Positions 23,576-31,524 of a DNA stretch of 64,000 nucleotides are shown piece after piece; position 1 is the stretch's first letter, and each line of letters opens with the position of its first letter. Under the pieces are notes generated by a model. It saw only the letters and a list, made by a program, of their open reading frames with translations. It was not told the origin of the DNA and searched no databases. The DNA is taken from positions 47,008-111,007 of the forward strand of contig DASXAQ010000020.1 in NCBI GenBank assembly GCA_036406615.1, read 5' to 3'. The translations under genes and the position numbers were made by a program. Source of the DNA: DASXAQ01 sp036406615. GTDB taxonomy: Bacteria > Actinomycetota > UBA4738.

Positions 23576-24738
23576 GGATCACGGTGCCGGTCGGGACCCG
23601 TCCGGAGATCATCAAGCTGGCGGGCGTGGTGGGCGCGCTGCGGGCCGCGGGTCACACCGTTCGATGCATCGCCACCGGCCAGCACGACGATCCCCGGATG
23701 GCCGGGGACATCTTCGACGAGCTCGGGTGCGCCCCTGACGCGGTCTGGTCGCTCGAGGGCGACGAGGGCAGGCGCGTCGCGACCCTGCTGGGCGACGCGT
23801 TCGATGAAATGGCAACCCACGCGCCAGACGCGGTCCTGGTCCTGGGCGACACCTACACGGCCCCGCTGCTGGCACTGGCGGCCCGGCGCCACGGCGTCGG
23901 CGTCGTGCACCTGGAGGCCGGGCTCCGTTCGTTCAACGAACGGTCGATGGAGGAGACGAACCGCCGCCTGATGGCCGTCCTGGCCACGCTGCACCTGGCG
24001 CCGAGCGAGCTGGCCGCGTCGTTCCTGCGCGCCGAAGGTGTCGCGCCGGATCGCATCCGGGTGGTGGGCAACCCGATCGTGGACGCGATGGTTCGAAGCG
24101 GCGTCGAGCGCGTTCCGGTGGAGCGCCGGTCGGGGTCGCTGCTCACCGCCCACCGCGCCACCAACGTCGACGACCCCGCCAGGCTTCGGGAGATCGTGCG
24201 GCTGGCGGCGTCCCTCGGAGCCGAAGCCGGCCCCGTCACGTTCCCGTTGCACCCGCGCACGCGCTTGCGCCTGCACCGGGCCGGGTTGCTCGATCGCCTC
24301 GCGAGCGTTCCCGGCGTCGCCCTCTGCGATCCGCTCGGCTACGGCGACATGCTCGCGCGGGTCTCGGCGAGCCGCCTCGTGGTCACGGACTCGGGCGGGT
24401 TGCAGGAGGAGGCGTCGTACTTCGGCATCCCGTGCGTGGTCCTGCGGTCGACCACGCCGCGATGGGAGCTGGTGCAGGCGGGCGCCGCGGAGCTCGCCGG
24501 CATGGACGCGGACCGCGCGCTGCGCGCCGTTCGCCGGCTGAGCGCTTCCGCGGAACAGCGACGGATCGACGGGCTCGCATGCCCGTACGGCGACGGCCAC
24601 ACCGCCGCCCGCGTCGTGGATGCGCTGGCGGATCCGCTCGTCGCCGGACTGATCCGGCCCGCCGAGCCGGCGCTGGGCGCGGCGCCGTTCGTGGCCTGGA
24701 CGGTCGACGAGCAGCTGCCGGCCGAGCTCGCATCGTGA
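23572..24738 (+). CDS. wecB: UDP-N-acetylglucosamine 2-epimerase (non-hydrolysing)
   Basis: The 388-residue protein follows WecB/MnaA from start to end: VPVGTRPEIIKLAGVV, VLGDTYTAPLLALAARR, HLEAGLRSFNERSMEE with TNRRL, LLTAHRATNVD, FPLHPRTRLRL and VVTDSGGLQEEASYFGIP. It interconverts UDP-GlcNAc and UDP-ManNAc for surface polysaccharide synthesis. The C-terminal 40 residues extend beyond the usual fold. GTG 23572 overlaps the ATP-grasp stop by four bases, and the HAD gene overlaps its own stop the same way, so the whole run from 19515 to 25469 looks like one operon. Confidence 0.87.
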   Translation: MRITVPVGTRPEIIKLAGVVGALRAAGHTVRCIATGQHDDPRMAGDIFDELGCAPDAVWSLEGDEGRRVATLLGDAFDEMATHAPDAVLVLGDTYTAPLLALAARRHGVGVVHLEAGLRSFNERSMEETNRRLMAVLATLHLAPSELAASFLRAEGVAPDRIRVVGNPIVDAMVRSGVERVPVERRSGSLLTAHRATNVDDPARLREIVRLAASLGAEAGPVTFPLHPRTRLRLHRAGLLDRLASVPGVALCDPLGYGDMLARVSASRLVVTDSGGLQEEASYFGIPCVVLRSTTPRWELVQAGAAELAGMDADRALRAVRRLSASAEQRRIDGLACPYGDGHTAARVVDALADPLVAGLIRPAEPALGAAPFVAWTVDEQLPAELAS

Positions 24739-25469
24739 CGTCGGCGCGCCGCGTCGAGGCGGTCACCGTCGACCTGGACGACACGCTCTACGAGCAACGC
24801 CACTTCCTGGTCGGCGCCTGGGCCGCGGTCGCGGACGCCGGCGCCGCGCGCGGGCTCGCGCGGGGGCCGTTGCACCGGGCCCTGCTGGACGTGGCTTCGG
24901 AGGGATCCGACCGCGGGCGAATCGTGGACCGGGCGCTCGAGCGCATCGGCGCGGAGCCGGCGCACGCGGCGCCGCTGGTCGACGCCTTTCGACGGTTCGA
25001 ACCGGACCTGCTGGCCGTGTATCCGGGCGCGCGGGCGGCGCTGGCCGCGCTGCGAGCGCGCGTGCCCGTTGCATGCATCACCGACGGCGACCCCGGGATC
25101 CAACGGGCCAAGCTGCGCGCGCTCGCCCTGGACGACGCGTTCGACGCGCTCGTGATCTCCGACGAGATCGGGCGCGACGTTCGAAAGCCGCACCCCCTGC
25201 CCTTCCTGCGCGCGGTGCAAGCGCTGGGCGTGGCGGTGGAGCGAACGGTCCACGTGGGGGACCGGCCGGCCAAGGACGTTGCCGGGGCGGCGGCGGCGGG
25301 GCTGCTGGCCGTCCGCGTGACGACCGGCGAGTACGGGGACGATCCCATTCCGCCGGGATGCCCGGCTCCGCTGGCGACGGTGGCAAGCGTCCGGGAGGCG
25401 TTCGAGCTGATCGCGACGCTGGCGACGACCGCGGTCGACCCGTCGTCGCATGCCGTCGCCCGGCGCTGA
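24735..25469 (+). CDS. HAD-superfamily phosphatase
   Basis: The 244-residue protein shows HAD motif I VTVDLDDTLYEQ (DxDxT, residues about 10-21), motif II threonine in VACITDGDPG, motif III lysine in RDVRKPHPLPF and motif IV HVGDRPAKDVAGA. The helical cap after motif I marks a C1-type phosphatase acting on small molecules. As last gene of the surface-polymer operon it may dephosphorylate a sugar phosphate (inference). The start is GTG 24735, overlapping wecB. The adjacent fdhD gene converges, 13 bases away. Confidence 0.82.
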   Translation: MTSARRVEAVTVDLDDTLYEQRHFLVGAWAAVADAGAARGLARGPLHRALLDVASEGSDRGRIVDRALERIGAEPAHAAPLVDAFRRFEPDLLAVYPGARAALAALRARVPVACITDGDPGIQRAKLRALALDDAFDALVISDEIGRDVRKPHPLPFLRAVQALGVAVERTVHVGDRPAKDVAGAAAAGLLAVRVTTGEYGDDPIPPGCPAPLATVASVREAFELIATLATTAVDPSSHAVARR

Positions 25470-25482
25470 CGCGCGCTTCGGC

Positions 25483-26358
25483 TCAGTCCGTCAGGTCGAT
25501 CCGCTCGGGGCGCGTGTACACGTTGAACGACGGCCCCCGGAGGAACCCGACCACGGTCATGCCCAGCCGTTCGGCGGTCTCGACCGCCAGGCTGGACGGC
25601 GCCGACACGGCGGCCACGATCGGGATGCCCGCCATCGCGGCCTTCTGCACGATCTCGAAGCTCACCCGGCCGGACACGTGCAGGACCCGTTCGGACAGCG
25701 GCAGCGACCCGTCGAGCAGCGCCCACCCCACCAGCTTGTCCACGGCGTTGTGCCGTCCCACGTCCTCGCGCAGCGCCAGCATCCGGCCGTCCACGTCGAA
25801 CAGCCCGGCCGCGTGCAGGCCGCCCGTCTCCTCGAACACGCGCTGTGCCTGCCGCAGCGCGTCGGGAAGACCAATGAGGGTCGAGCGCGCGATCGCCGGG
25901 CCCGGCGGCAGCGACGAGCAGGCCACCTCCACCTGGTCGATCGACGCCTTGCCGCACACGCCGCAGCTCGAGGTCGCATAGAAGTTGCGCGTGACGTCAC
26001 CCTGATCGAACGCGCGGGACGTTCGAACGGTGACGACGTTGTACCGCTGCTCCGGCACGTCCGTGTCGCAGTAGCGCACCGACTCGATCTCGTCGCGGTC
26101 GTGGATCAACCCCTCCGTCCACAGGAAGCCGGCGGCCAGCTCGAAGTCGTGGCCGGGCGTGCGCATCGTGACGGCGACGCTCACCGCGTCCTGCCCGGGG
26201 CCGCGGACCTGGATCTCCATTGGTTCCTCGGTGGCCAGCCGGTCCGGGCGCTCCGCGGGCAGGCCGTCGCGCACCGCCGTCACCCGCGCGGCGCTCACGC
26301 TTCGTCGCGGCTCGGGCGAGTCGCCCGCGCCGCCGGTGTGGATCGAAGAACGGGCCAT
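25483..26358 (-). CDS. fdhD: FdhD sulfurtransferase for formate dehydrogenase maturation
   Basis: The 291-residue protein is a full FdhD: EEPMEIQVRGPGQDAVSVAV at the start of the fold, TPGHDFELAAGFLWTEGLI, the conserved cysteine loop SSCGVCGKAS (about residues 130-139), and AGLFDVDGRM with LREDVGRHNAVDKLVGW. FdhD passes sulfur from a cysteine desulfurase to the bis-MGD cofactor, which formate dehydrogenase needs for activity. This supports an active enzyme from the fdh operon 7 kb away. ATG 26358 is preceded at seven bases by GATAAT, a near-perfect -10, with no Shine-Dalgarno, so it is probably leaderless. It diverges from mobA. Confidence 0.93.
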   Translation of the reverse strand: MARSSIHTGGAGDSPEPRRSVSAARVTAVRDGLPAERPDRLATEEPMEIQVRGPGQDAVSVAVTMRTPGHDFELAAGFLWTEGLIHDRDEIESVRYCDTDVPEQRYNVVTVRTSRAFDQGDVTRNFYATSSCGVCGKASIDQVEVACSSLPPGPAIARSTLIGLPDALRQAQRVFEETGGLHAAGLFDVDGRMLALREDVGRHNAVDKLVGWALLDGSLPLSERVLHVSGRVSFEIVQKAAMAGIPIVAAVSAPSSLAVETAERLGMTVVGFLRGPSFNVYTRPERIDLTD

Positions 26359-26365
26359 CGATCCC

Positions 26366-26385
26366 ATTATCGGCGCGAGTATCGT
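26366..26385. promoter_or_regulatory. Back-to-back leaderless promoters of fdhD and mobA
   Basis: GATAAT (26371-26366, minus) ends seven bases before the fdhD ATG, and TATCGT (26380-26385, plus) ends seven bases before the mobA ATG. The 34-base gap leaves no room for leaders. The two -10 boxes are about eight bases apart, so each -35 region lies within the other gene and the promoters may compete. Confidence 0.5.
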
Positions 26386-26392
26386 GGGCCGC

Positions 26393-26974
26393 ATGGACGC
26401 GTCGCTCACGGGGGTCCTGCTGGCCGGCGGCCGGAGCGCACGCATGGGCGTGGACAAGGCGGCGATGGCGTTCGACGGCGAGCCCCTGGCGGTCCGGGTC
26501 GCGCGGCGGCTGGGGGAGTGCTGCGATCGCGTGCTCGTCGCGTCCGGCGACGGACGGCGCCTGGCCTGGCTGGGCCTCGAGCAGGTGGCCGACCCCATCC
26601 CGGACGCGGGACCGCTGGCGGGCATCGTCGCCGGGCTCGAACACGCGCCGGGGCCGGCCGCGGCGGTCGCGGCCGTGGACATGCCGTTCGCGAGCCCCGG
26701 CGTGCTCCGCCTGCTGGCCTCGCTGCGCGGCGACGCGGACGCCGTGGTGCCGGTCACCGACGACGGCCTCGAGCCGCTGCACGCCGTCTACGCGACGTCG
26801 GCCGCGGCCGCGTTGCGGTCGGAGCTCGAGTCGGGGGTTCGCGCCGTCCGCGAGGCGATCGAGGGGCTTCGCGTTCGCCTCGTGGAACGCCTCGAGTGGT
26901 CGCCGGCCGATCCCTCCGGGGCGTTTGCCCGCAACCTGAACCGGCCGGCGGACCTACCCCGCGGATCCGGCTGA
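26393..26974 (+). CDS. mobA: Molybdenum cofactor guanylyltransferase
   Basis: The 193-residue protein opens with the nucleotidyltransferase signature VLLAGGRSARMGVDKAAM (residues about 8-25) and has VADPIPDAGPLAGIVAGLE and AVDMPFASP, matching MobA. MobA attaches GMP to molybdopterin to form the MGD cofactor required by formate dehydrogenase. The AVDMPF Asp is the usual metal ligand. It diverges from fdhD, another formate dehydrogenase maturation gene, across a 34-base promoter region. Its end is close to the convergent cNMP-domain gene. Confidence 0.9.
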   Translation: MDASLTGVLLAGGRSARMGVDKAAMAFDGEPLAVRVARRLGECCDRVLVASGDGRRLAWLGLEQVADPIPDAGPLAGIVAGLEHAPGPAAAVAAVDMPFASPGVLRLLASLRGDADAVVPVTDDGLEPLHAVYATSAAAALRSELESGVRAVREAIEGLRVRLVERLEWSPADPSGAFARNLNRPADLPRGSG

Positions 26975-26980
26975 ACCGCG

Positions 26981-27397
26981 TCAGCCGGCCATCGCGTCGG
27001 CCAGCCGGCGCGCGAGCGTGGCCAGCATCGACACGGCGATCGACGGCTCCCGTTCCAGCAACGTCGCGAAGTCTCCGCGCCCGACCGCAAGACAGCGAAC
27101 GGGGGTGACCGCCTGCACGCGCGCGGTGCGGGCGCCGTCGGTCAGCAGCGCCAACTCGCCGAAGAAGTCCCCGGGGCCGCCGGCGATGGGTTCGCGACCG
27201 GGCGTCGTCACCGAGACCTCGCCGTCCTCCACGACGAACAGGCCGCTGCCGGCCATCCCCGGCTGGATCAGCACCGAGCCGGCGGGCGCGTCGAACTCGG
27301 TGGCGGCGTCCAGGATGCGCCGAAGCGAGTCCTCGGGAACGCCGTGGAACAGCGGGATCTCGGACAGGCGCTTCAGCCGGTCGGCGTCGTCGGGCAT
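26981..27397 (-). CDS. Stand-alone cyclic-nucleotide-binding domain protein
   Basis: The 138-residue protein is a single cNMP-binding barrel: FHGVPEDSLRRILDAATEF, GSGLFVVEDGEVSVT, and the phosphate-binding cassette PGDFFGELALLTDGARTARV (about residues 82-101), with the Glu and Arg used for cyclic nucleotide contact. It ends after the C-helix (LATLARRLADAMAG) with no DNA-binding domain, so it is not a Crp regulator by itself. It may act as a regulatory partner. A TATGAG box lies upstream of ATG 27397. The neighbouring genes handle molybdenum cofactor and respiration; a nucleotide-cyclase fusion lies about 5 kb away. Confidence 0.8.
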   Translation of the reverse strand: MPDDADRLKRLSEIPLFHGVPEDSLRRILDAATEFDAPAGSVLIQPGMAGSGLFVVEDGEVSVTTPGREPIAGGPGDFFGELALLTDGARTARVQAVTPVRCLAVGRGDFATLLEREPSIAVSMLATLARRLADAMAG

Positions 27398-27448
27398 GCG
27401 GGCTCACTCATACCACAGCGGTCCCACGGCAAGCTCGGGACTCCGTCG

Positions 27449-27712
27449 TCAGCCGGCATCGTCGCCGCCGGGGGGTTCCGAGTCGCTGAGCAATTCCCGC
27501 GCCGCGTCCTGCGCGGCCCGGATCGCGCCGGCCCGGTCGTCGCCGGACCGACCCGCCAGGACGCCGGCCAGGAACGCGGACAGCGGCGCGAGCCGCCGAT
27601 CGTCCGTTCCGCGCGCGATGTCGCGCGCGAGGCCGAGCAGGGCGTCGGCCTGCTCGCGCGTCACCGGATCCTGTCCCAGCCTGGCCGCGAACGCGTCGAT
27701 CCACTCGTTCAC
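27449..27712 (-). CDS. Small DUF6457-like protein
   Basis: The 87-residue helical protein begins VNEWIDAFAARLGQDPVT and continues with ADALLGLARDIARGTDDRRL and APLSAFLAGVLAGR, the pattern I associate with DUF6457, a small actinobacterial domain often found next to or fused with MobA-type proteins (from memory, not checked). That agrees with mobA and fdhD just downstream. GTG 27712 is chosen because GGAGGT lies seven bases before it; a second GTG directly upstream is also possible. The last residues are Gly/Asp/Pro-rich. Function unknown. Confidence 0.65.
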   Translation of the reverse strand: MNEWIDAFAARLGQDPVTREQADALLGLARDIARGTDDRRLAPLSAFLAGVLAGRSGDDRAGAIRAAQDAARELLSDSEPPGGDDAG

Positions 27713-27768
27713 CACTGCACCTCCACCCCTTTTGATGAATCGCCTCACGCGAGGGTAGCCTTGCCGCG

Positions 27769-27786
27769 CGGAGCCGTGCGGCTCCG
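27769..27786. promoter_or_regulatory. Perfect 8-bp inverted repeat upstream of ctaE
   Basis: CGGAGCCG-TG-CGGCTCCG lies in the divergent gap between the DUF6457-like gene and ctaE. No T-run follows, so an operator is more likely than a terminator. Confidence 0.3.
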
Positions 27787-27856
27787 ACGCGAACCGATCG
27801 CGGGGAGGGAGCGACACGACGCGCGACGCGCAGCGGCCGAACGCGGGCTCCCTGGG

Positions 27857-27862
27857 TATGGT
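27857..27862 (+). promoter_or_regulatory. Candidate -10 box (TATGGT) for ctaE-qcrCAB
   Basis: TATGGT ends six bases before GTG 27869. No ribosome site is present, which suggests a leaderless mRNA for the respiratory operon. Confidence 0.4.
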
Positions 27863-27868
27863 GGGTTC

Positions 27869-28486
27869 GTGAGCGTCCGCCCAGGGACCCCCACCCTCGC
27901 GGGCCGCGGCGTGGCGGCGGTCCCCGTCCCCCGCCGGCTCCCGCTGCTGACGGTCGGCATCGTCATCTTCCTCGGTTCGGAGCTGATGTTCTTCGCGTCG
28001 CTGTTCGCGATGTACTTCACGCTTCGAGCCGAACACCCCAGCCTGTGGCCGCCCCCGGGCACCGACCTCGCGGTCCTGCGCCCGGCCCTGTTCACCGCGG
28101 TGCTGGTCGGATCGAGCTTCACCATGCAGATGGCCGACCGCCGGATCAAGCAGGGCAACCCGATGGCGATGCGCCGGTGGATCTGGCTCACCATGGCGAT
28201 GGGCCTGATCTTCCTGTTCGGGCAGGCCTGGGACTACCACGACCTGACCGGGCAGGGCGTGACGATGGCCTCCAGTGCCTACGGGTCGGCGTTCTACACG
28301 ATGACCGGCTTCCACGCGCTGCACGTGACGGCCGGGCTGATCGTGATGCTGGTCGTGCTCGGGCGCGCCGCGACCGGCGCGTACGACCACGGGGAGCATG
28401 CGGCCGTCGAGGCGGCGACGTACTACTGGCACTTCGTGGACATCGTGTGGGTGGCGCTGTTCCTCACGCTGTTCGTGGTTCGGTGA
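27869..28486 (+). CDS. ctaE: Cytochrome c oxidase subunit III
   Basis: The 205-residue, five-helix membrane protein has the subunit III signature: LGSELMFFASLFAMYFTLRA in the first helix, FGQAWDYHDLTGQG, then SAFYTMTGFHALHVTAGL and YYWHFVDIVWVALFLTLF near the C-terminus. It supports proton uptake and stability of the aa3 oxidase whose catalytic subunits (ctaC, ctaD) are about 9 kb away on the other strand. GTG 27869 is the only start that fits the length and lies next to a -10 box. Seven bases separate it from qcrC, so ctaE-qcrC-qcrA-qcrB is one operon, the usual actinobacterial order. Confidence 0.93.
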   Translation: MSVRPGTPTLAGRGVAAVPVPRRLPLLTVGIVIFLGSELMFFASLFAMYFTLRAEHPSLWPPPGTDLAVLRPALFTAVLVGSSFTMQMADRRIKQGNPMAMRRWIWLTMAMGLIFLFGQAWDYHDLTGQGVTMASSAYGSAFYTMTGFHALHVTAGLIVMLVVLGRAATGAYDHGEHAAVEAATYYWHFVDIVWVALFLTLFVVR

Positions 28487-28493
28487 GCCGGGC

Positions 28494-29273
28494 GTGAGGA
28501 TCCCGGTAAACCGGCGCGTCCGGAACTTCGCGATCGTCTTCGCCGCGTTCATGGTGCCCGGCACCCTGTTCCTCGCGTTCGGCTCCGGGCCCGCGCAGGC
28601 CGGCGACGCCAGCCTGTCGGTCGCCCTGCAGACGCAGCTGGCGGATACGGGCCAGCAGCTGTACGAGGAGCACTGCGCCTCGTGCCACGGCGAGGGAGCG
28701 GTCGGCACCTCGATCGCGCCGCCGATCATCGGGCTCGGCCCCGCCAACTGGGACTTCCAGATGTCCACCGGGTACATGCCGCTGGCGAACCCGAAGTCGC
28801 AGCCGATCCGAAAGCCGCCCGTGCTCTCGCCGGCCGAGATCCAGGCGGTGATCGCCTACCTCGAGTCGCTGCAGCCGGGTGGCACGCCGATCCCGGAGGT
28901 GAACCCCGGGGCCGGCAACCTGTCGGAGGGCGAGCGGATCTTCCAATTGAATTGCGCTCCCTGTCATTCCACCAGCGGCAACGGGGGCGCGGTCGGCCCG
29001 CAGGTCGCGCCCAACCTGCACCAGGCGACGCCCAAGCAGATCGGCGAGGCCGTGCGCATCGGCCCAGGGACGATGCCGGTGTTCAACGAGAACGTGATCA
29101 CGCCTCAGCAGCTCGACTCGTTGGTCGCCTACGTGCTGACGCTGCGCGACCCGCAGCATCCGGGCGGGTTCGCGCTCGGGTACGGCGGCCCGATCGTCGA
29201 AGGATTCGTGGCGATCCTGATCGGGCTCGGCGCGCTGGTGCTGGTCACGCGGTTCATCGGAGAGCGATCGTGA
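28494..29273 (+). CDS. qcrC: Diheme cytochrome c subunit of the bc complex
   Basis: The 259-residue protein has an N-terminal signal-anchor (FAIVFAAFMVPGTLFLAFGS), two class I cytochrome c domains with heme motifs CASCH (about residue 61) and CAPCH (about 155), distal methionines in STGYMPLANP and GPGTMPVFNE, and a C-terminal membrane helix (GFVAILIGLGALVLVTRFIG). This diheme QcrC replaces cytochrome c1 and soluble cytochrome c in actinobacterial bc-aa3 supercomplexes. Heme attachment would need the ccm operon at 40.6-47.4 kb. GTG 28494 starts it, and the stop overlaps qcrA by four bases. Confidence 0.94.
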   Translation: MRIPVNRRVRNFAIVFAAFMVPGTLFLAFGSGPAQAGDASLSVALQTQLADTGQQLYEEHCASCHGEGAVGTSIAPPIIGLGPANWDFQMSTGYMPLANPKSQPIRKPPVLSPAEIQAVIAYLESLQPGGTPIPEVNPGAGNLSEGERIFQLNCAPCHSTSGNGGAVGPQVAPNLHQATPKQIGEAVRIGPGTMPVFNENVITPQQLDSLVAYVLTLRDPQHPGGFALGYGGPIVEGFVAILIGLGALVLVTRFIGERS

Positions 29274-30118
29274 ACGAGCGGGCCGCATCCAGGCTGATGG
29301 CCTGGATCCTGGCGCTTTCGATCCTGGCCGGCGTCGGCCTGTTCGTCCTGTACGCGCTCGGCGGCCAGCCGCAGCTCGAGGGCGCGCTGCTGTTCGTGGC
29401 GCTCGGCGGCGTCGGCTTCGCGCTGATCCTGTGGGGCAAGTACCTGTTCCGCCCCGAGATCGTCACCGAGGAGCGCGAGCCCCACGCGTCGGAGGAGGAG
29501 GCGCTGGCCGCCGCCGAGGAGGCCTACGAGGGCGGCGAGGAACTGGTGGCTCGGCGGTCGTTCCTGGTGCGGATGCTGGTGGGCGCGTTCGGCGCGCTCG
29601 GCGTGGCGGCCATCGTGCCGATCCGTTCGCTCGGTCCGGGCCCGGGACGCTCGCTGTTCCACACCGCCTGGCGCCCGGGCATGCTGCTGGTCGACGAGGC
29701 GGGGCGGCCGATCCAGGCGGGGGCGCTGGCCCTCGACAGCGTCGTGACCGTGTTCCCGCAGGGGCTGACCGACGCGGTCGACTCCGTGGCGGTCCTGGTG
29801 AAGGTTCCGCCGGATGCACTGAACCTGCCGGAGGGCCGGAACGACTGGGCCCCACAGGGAAACGTCTGCTACTCGAAGCTGTGCACCCACGCCGGCTGTC
29901 CGGTCGGCCTGTACCTGGCGCAGTACCACGAGCTGCAGTGCCCGTGCCACTTCTCGGCGTTCGACGTGCTGAACGGCGCCAACCCCGTGTTCGGGCCGGC
30001 GCCGCGGGCCCTGCCGCAGTTGCCGATCGAGATCGACGCTCAGGGGTTCCTTCGCGCGAAGGGTGACTTCACCGCGCCGGTCGGACCGGGGTTCTGGAAC
30101 ATGGGGAAGGGCTCGTGA
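29270..30118 (+). CDS. qcrA: Rieske iron-sulfur subunit of the bc complex
   Basis: The 282-residue protein has two N-terminal membrane helices, an acidic cytoplasmic loop (ASEEEALAAAEEAYEGGEEL), a third helix after RRSFLVRM, and the Rieske domain with SKLCTHAGCPVGLY and LQCPCHFSAFD (CxHxGC and CxCH cluster ligands). Three helices are typical of actinobacterial QcrA; other phyla have one. It oxidises menaquinol and passes the electron to QcrC. GTG 29270 overlaps qcrC and the stop overlaps qcrB by four bases each. Confidence 0.94.
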   Translation: MNERAASRLMAWILALSILAGVGLFVLYALGGQPQLEGALLFVALGGVGFALILWGKYLFRPEIVTEEREPHASEEEALAAAEEAYEGGEELVARRSFLVRMLVGAFGALGVAAIVPIRSLGPGPGRSLFHTAWRPGMLLVDEAGRPIQAGALALDSVVTVFPQGLTDAVDSVAVLVKVPPDALNLPEGRNDWAPQGNVCYSKLCTHAGCPVGLYLAQYHELQCPCHFSAFDVLNGANPVFGPAPRALPQLPIEIDAQGFLRAKGDFTAPVGPGFWNMGKGS

Positions 30119-31524
30119 TCCTTCGGATCTTCCGCTGGTTCGACCAGCGGCTCGGCGCCGCGAGCTTCGCCCGCAAGTCGCTTCGCAAGATCTTCCCCGA
30201 CCACTGGTCGTTCATGCTGGGCGAGATCGCCCTGTACGCGTTCGTCATCCTGGTGCTCACCGGGATCTTCCTGACGTTCTTCTACGTCCCCGACTCCGCG
30301 ACGGTCGTGTACCACGGCCCGTACCGCGCTCTGGACGGGCAGACGATGTCGCGGGCGTACGAGTCGGTGATGCGCCTGTCGTTCGAGGTCCGCTCCGGCC
30401 TGGTCTTCCGGCAGATCCACCACTGGGCGGCGCTGGTCATGCTCGCCGCCGTCGCCGTACACGCCGCTCGCATCTTCTTCACCGGGGCCTTCCGCAAGCC
30501 GCGCGAGCTCAACTGGATCCTGGGAACGCTGCTGCTGATCCTGACCATCGGGATCGGCGTGGTCGGATACTCGCTGCCGGACGACCTGCTGTCGGGGACC
30601 GGGCTGCGGGTGATCTATTCGATCGTGCTGTCGATCCCCGTGATCGGGACGTGGCTGGCATTCCTGCTGTTCGGCGGCAAGTACCCGGCCCCGGACATCC
30701 TCAACCGGCTGTTCATCCTGCACGTGATGCTGCTGCCCGCCGCGATCGCCGCCGTCATCGGCGCGCATCTGGCGATCGTGTGGCGGCAGAAGCACACGAA
30801 CTTTCCCGGGCAGGGGCTGACCGAGGACGCGATCCGCGGCGAGCGCCTGTGGCCGAGGTACGCGTTCAAGTCCGCCGGCCTGTTCTTCTTCATGTTCGCG
30901 GTGCTGTCCGCGCTCGGCGGCCTGGTTCAGATCAACCCGATCTGGCTCTACGGGCCGTACGACCCCATCACGGCCAGCGGCTCGAGCCAGCCGGACTGGT
31001 ACGCCGCCTGGCTGGAGGGGCTGGTCCGGCTGTTCCCGGGCTGGCAGATCACGATCTTCGGCTACGTGATCCCCGAGCCGTTCTTCCCGGGCATCCTGAT
31101 CCCCGGGCTGTTCTTCACGGTCATGGCGCTCTGGCCGTGGATCGAAGCGCGCATCACCAGCGACCACGAGATGCACAACCTGCTCCAGTACCCGCGGGAA
31201 CTCGCGTGGCGCACGGCGCTCGGGGTCGCGGGCATCGCGACCATCGTGGTGCTGACGGTCGCCGCCGGCGACGACAGCCTGGCCGCGTTCCTCGACGTCT
31301 CCATCGAGGCGATGACGCACGCGCTGCGGGTCGCGGTGCTCGTCGTGCCCGTCGTGTCGTTCGCCTTCACCTACGTCATCGCGCGCGAGCTCGGGCGGTC
31401 GGGCGCGCATCCGGTGCGGCGATCGAAGGTGGCTGCGGTCCGGCGCACCGGGCAGGGCGGCTTCGAATCCTCCGAGGAGGAGGGCGGCGGGTTCGAGGGC
31501 GCCGACGAGCGCCTCGAGGTATGA
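30115..31524 (+). CDS. qcrB: Cytochrome b subunit of the bc complex
   Basis: The 469-residue polytopic protein is a full cytochrome b: early amphipathic helix with FDQRLGAASFARKSLRKIFP, heme helices containing FRQIHHWAALVMLAAVAVHA and LHVMLLPAAIAAVIGAHLAI, and the quinol-site region followed by four more helices (GWQITIFGYVIPEPFFPGIL, ITSDHEMHNLLQYP). It has a Ser/Glu/Gly-rich cytoplasmic tail and is somewhat shorter than the 540-residue mycobacterial form. It forms the quinol-oxidising core with QcrA and QcrC. GTG 30115 overlaps qcrA; its stop overlaps the DUF2087 gene by four bases. Confidence 0.94.
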   Translation: MILRIFRWFDQRLGAASFARKSLRKIFPDHWSFMLGEIALYAFVILVLTGIFLTFFYVPDSATVVYHGPYRALDGQTMSRAYESVMRLSFEVRSGLVFRQIHHWAALVMLAAVAVHAARIFFTGAFRKPRELNWILGTLLLILTIGIGVVGYSLPDDLLSGTGLRVIYSIVLSIPVIGTWLAFLLFGGKYPAPDILNRLFILHVMLLPAAIAAVIGAHLAIVWRQKHTNFPGQGLTEDAIRGERLWPRYAFKSAGLFFFMFAVLSALGGLVQINPIWLYGPYDPITASGSSQPDWYAAWLEGLVRLFPGWQITIFGYVIPEPFFPGILIPGLFFTVMALWPWIEARITSDHEMHNLLQYPRELAWRTALGVAGIATIVVLTVAAGDDSLAAFLDVSIEAMTHALRVAVLVVPVVSFAFTYVIARELGRSGAHPVRRSKVAAVRRTGQGGFESSEEEGGGFEGADERLEV

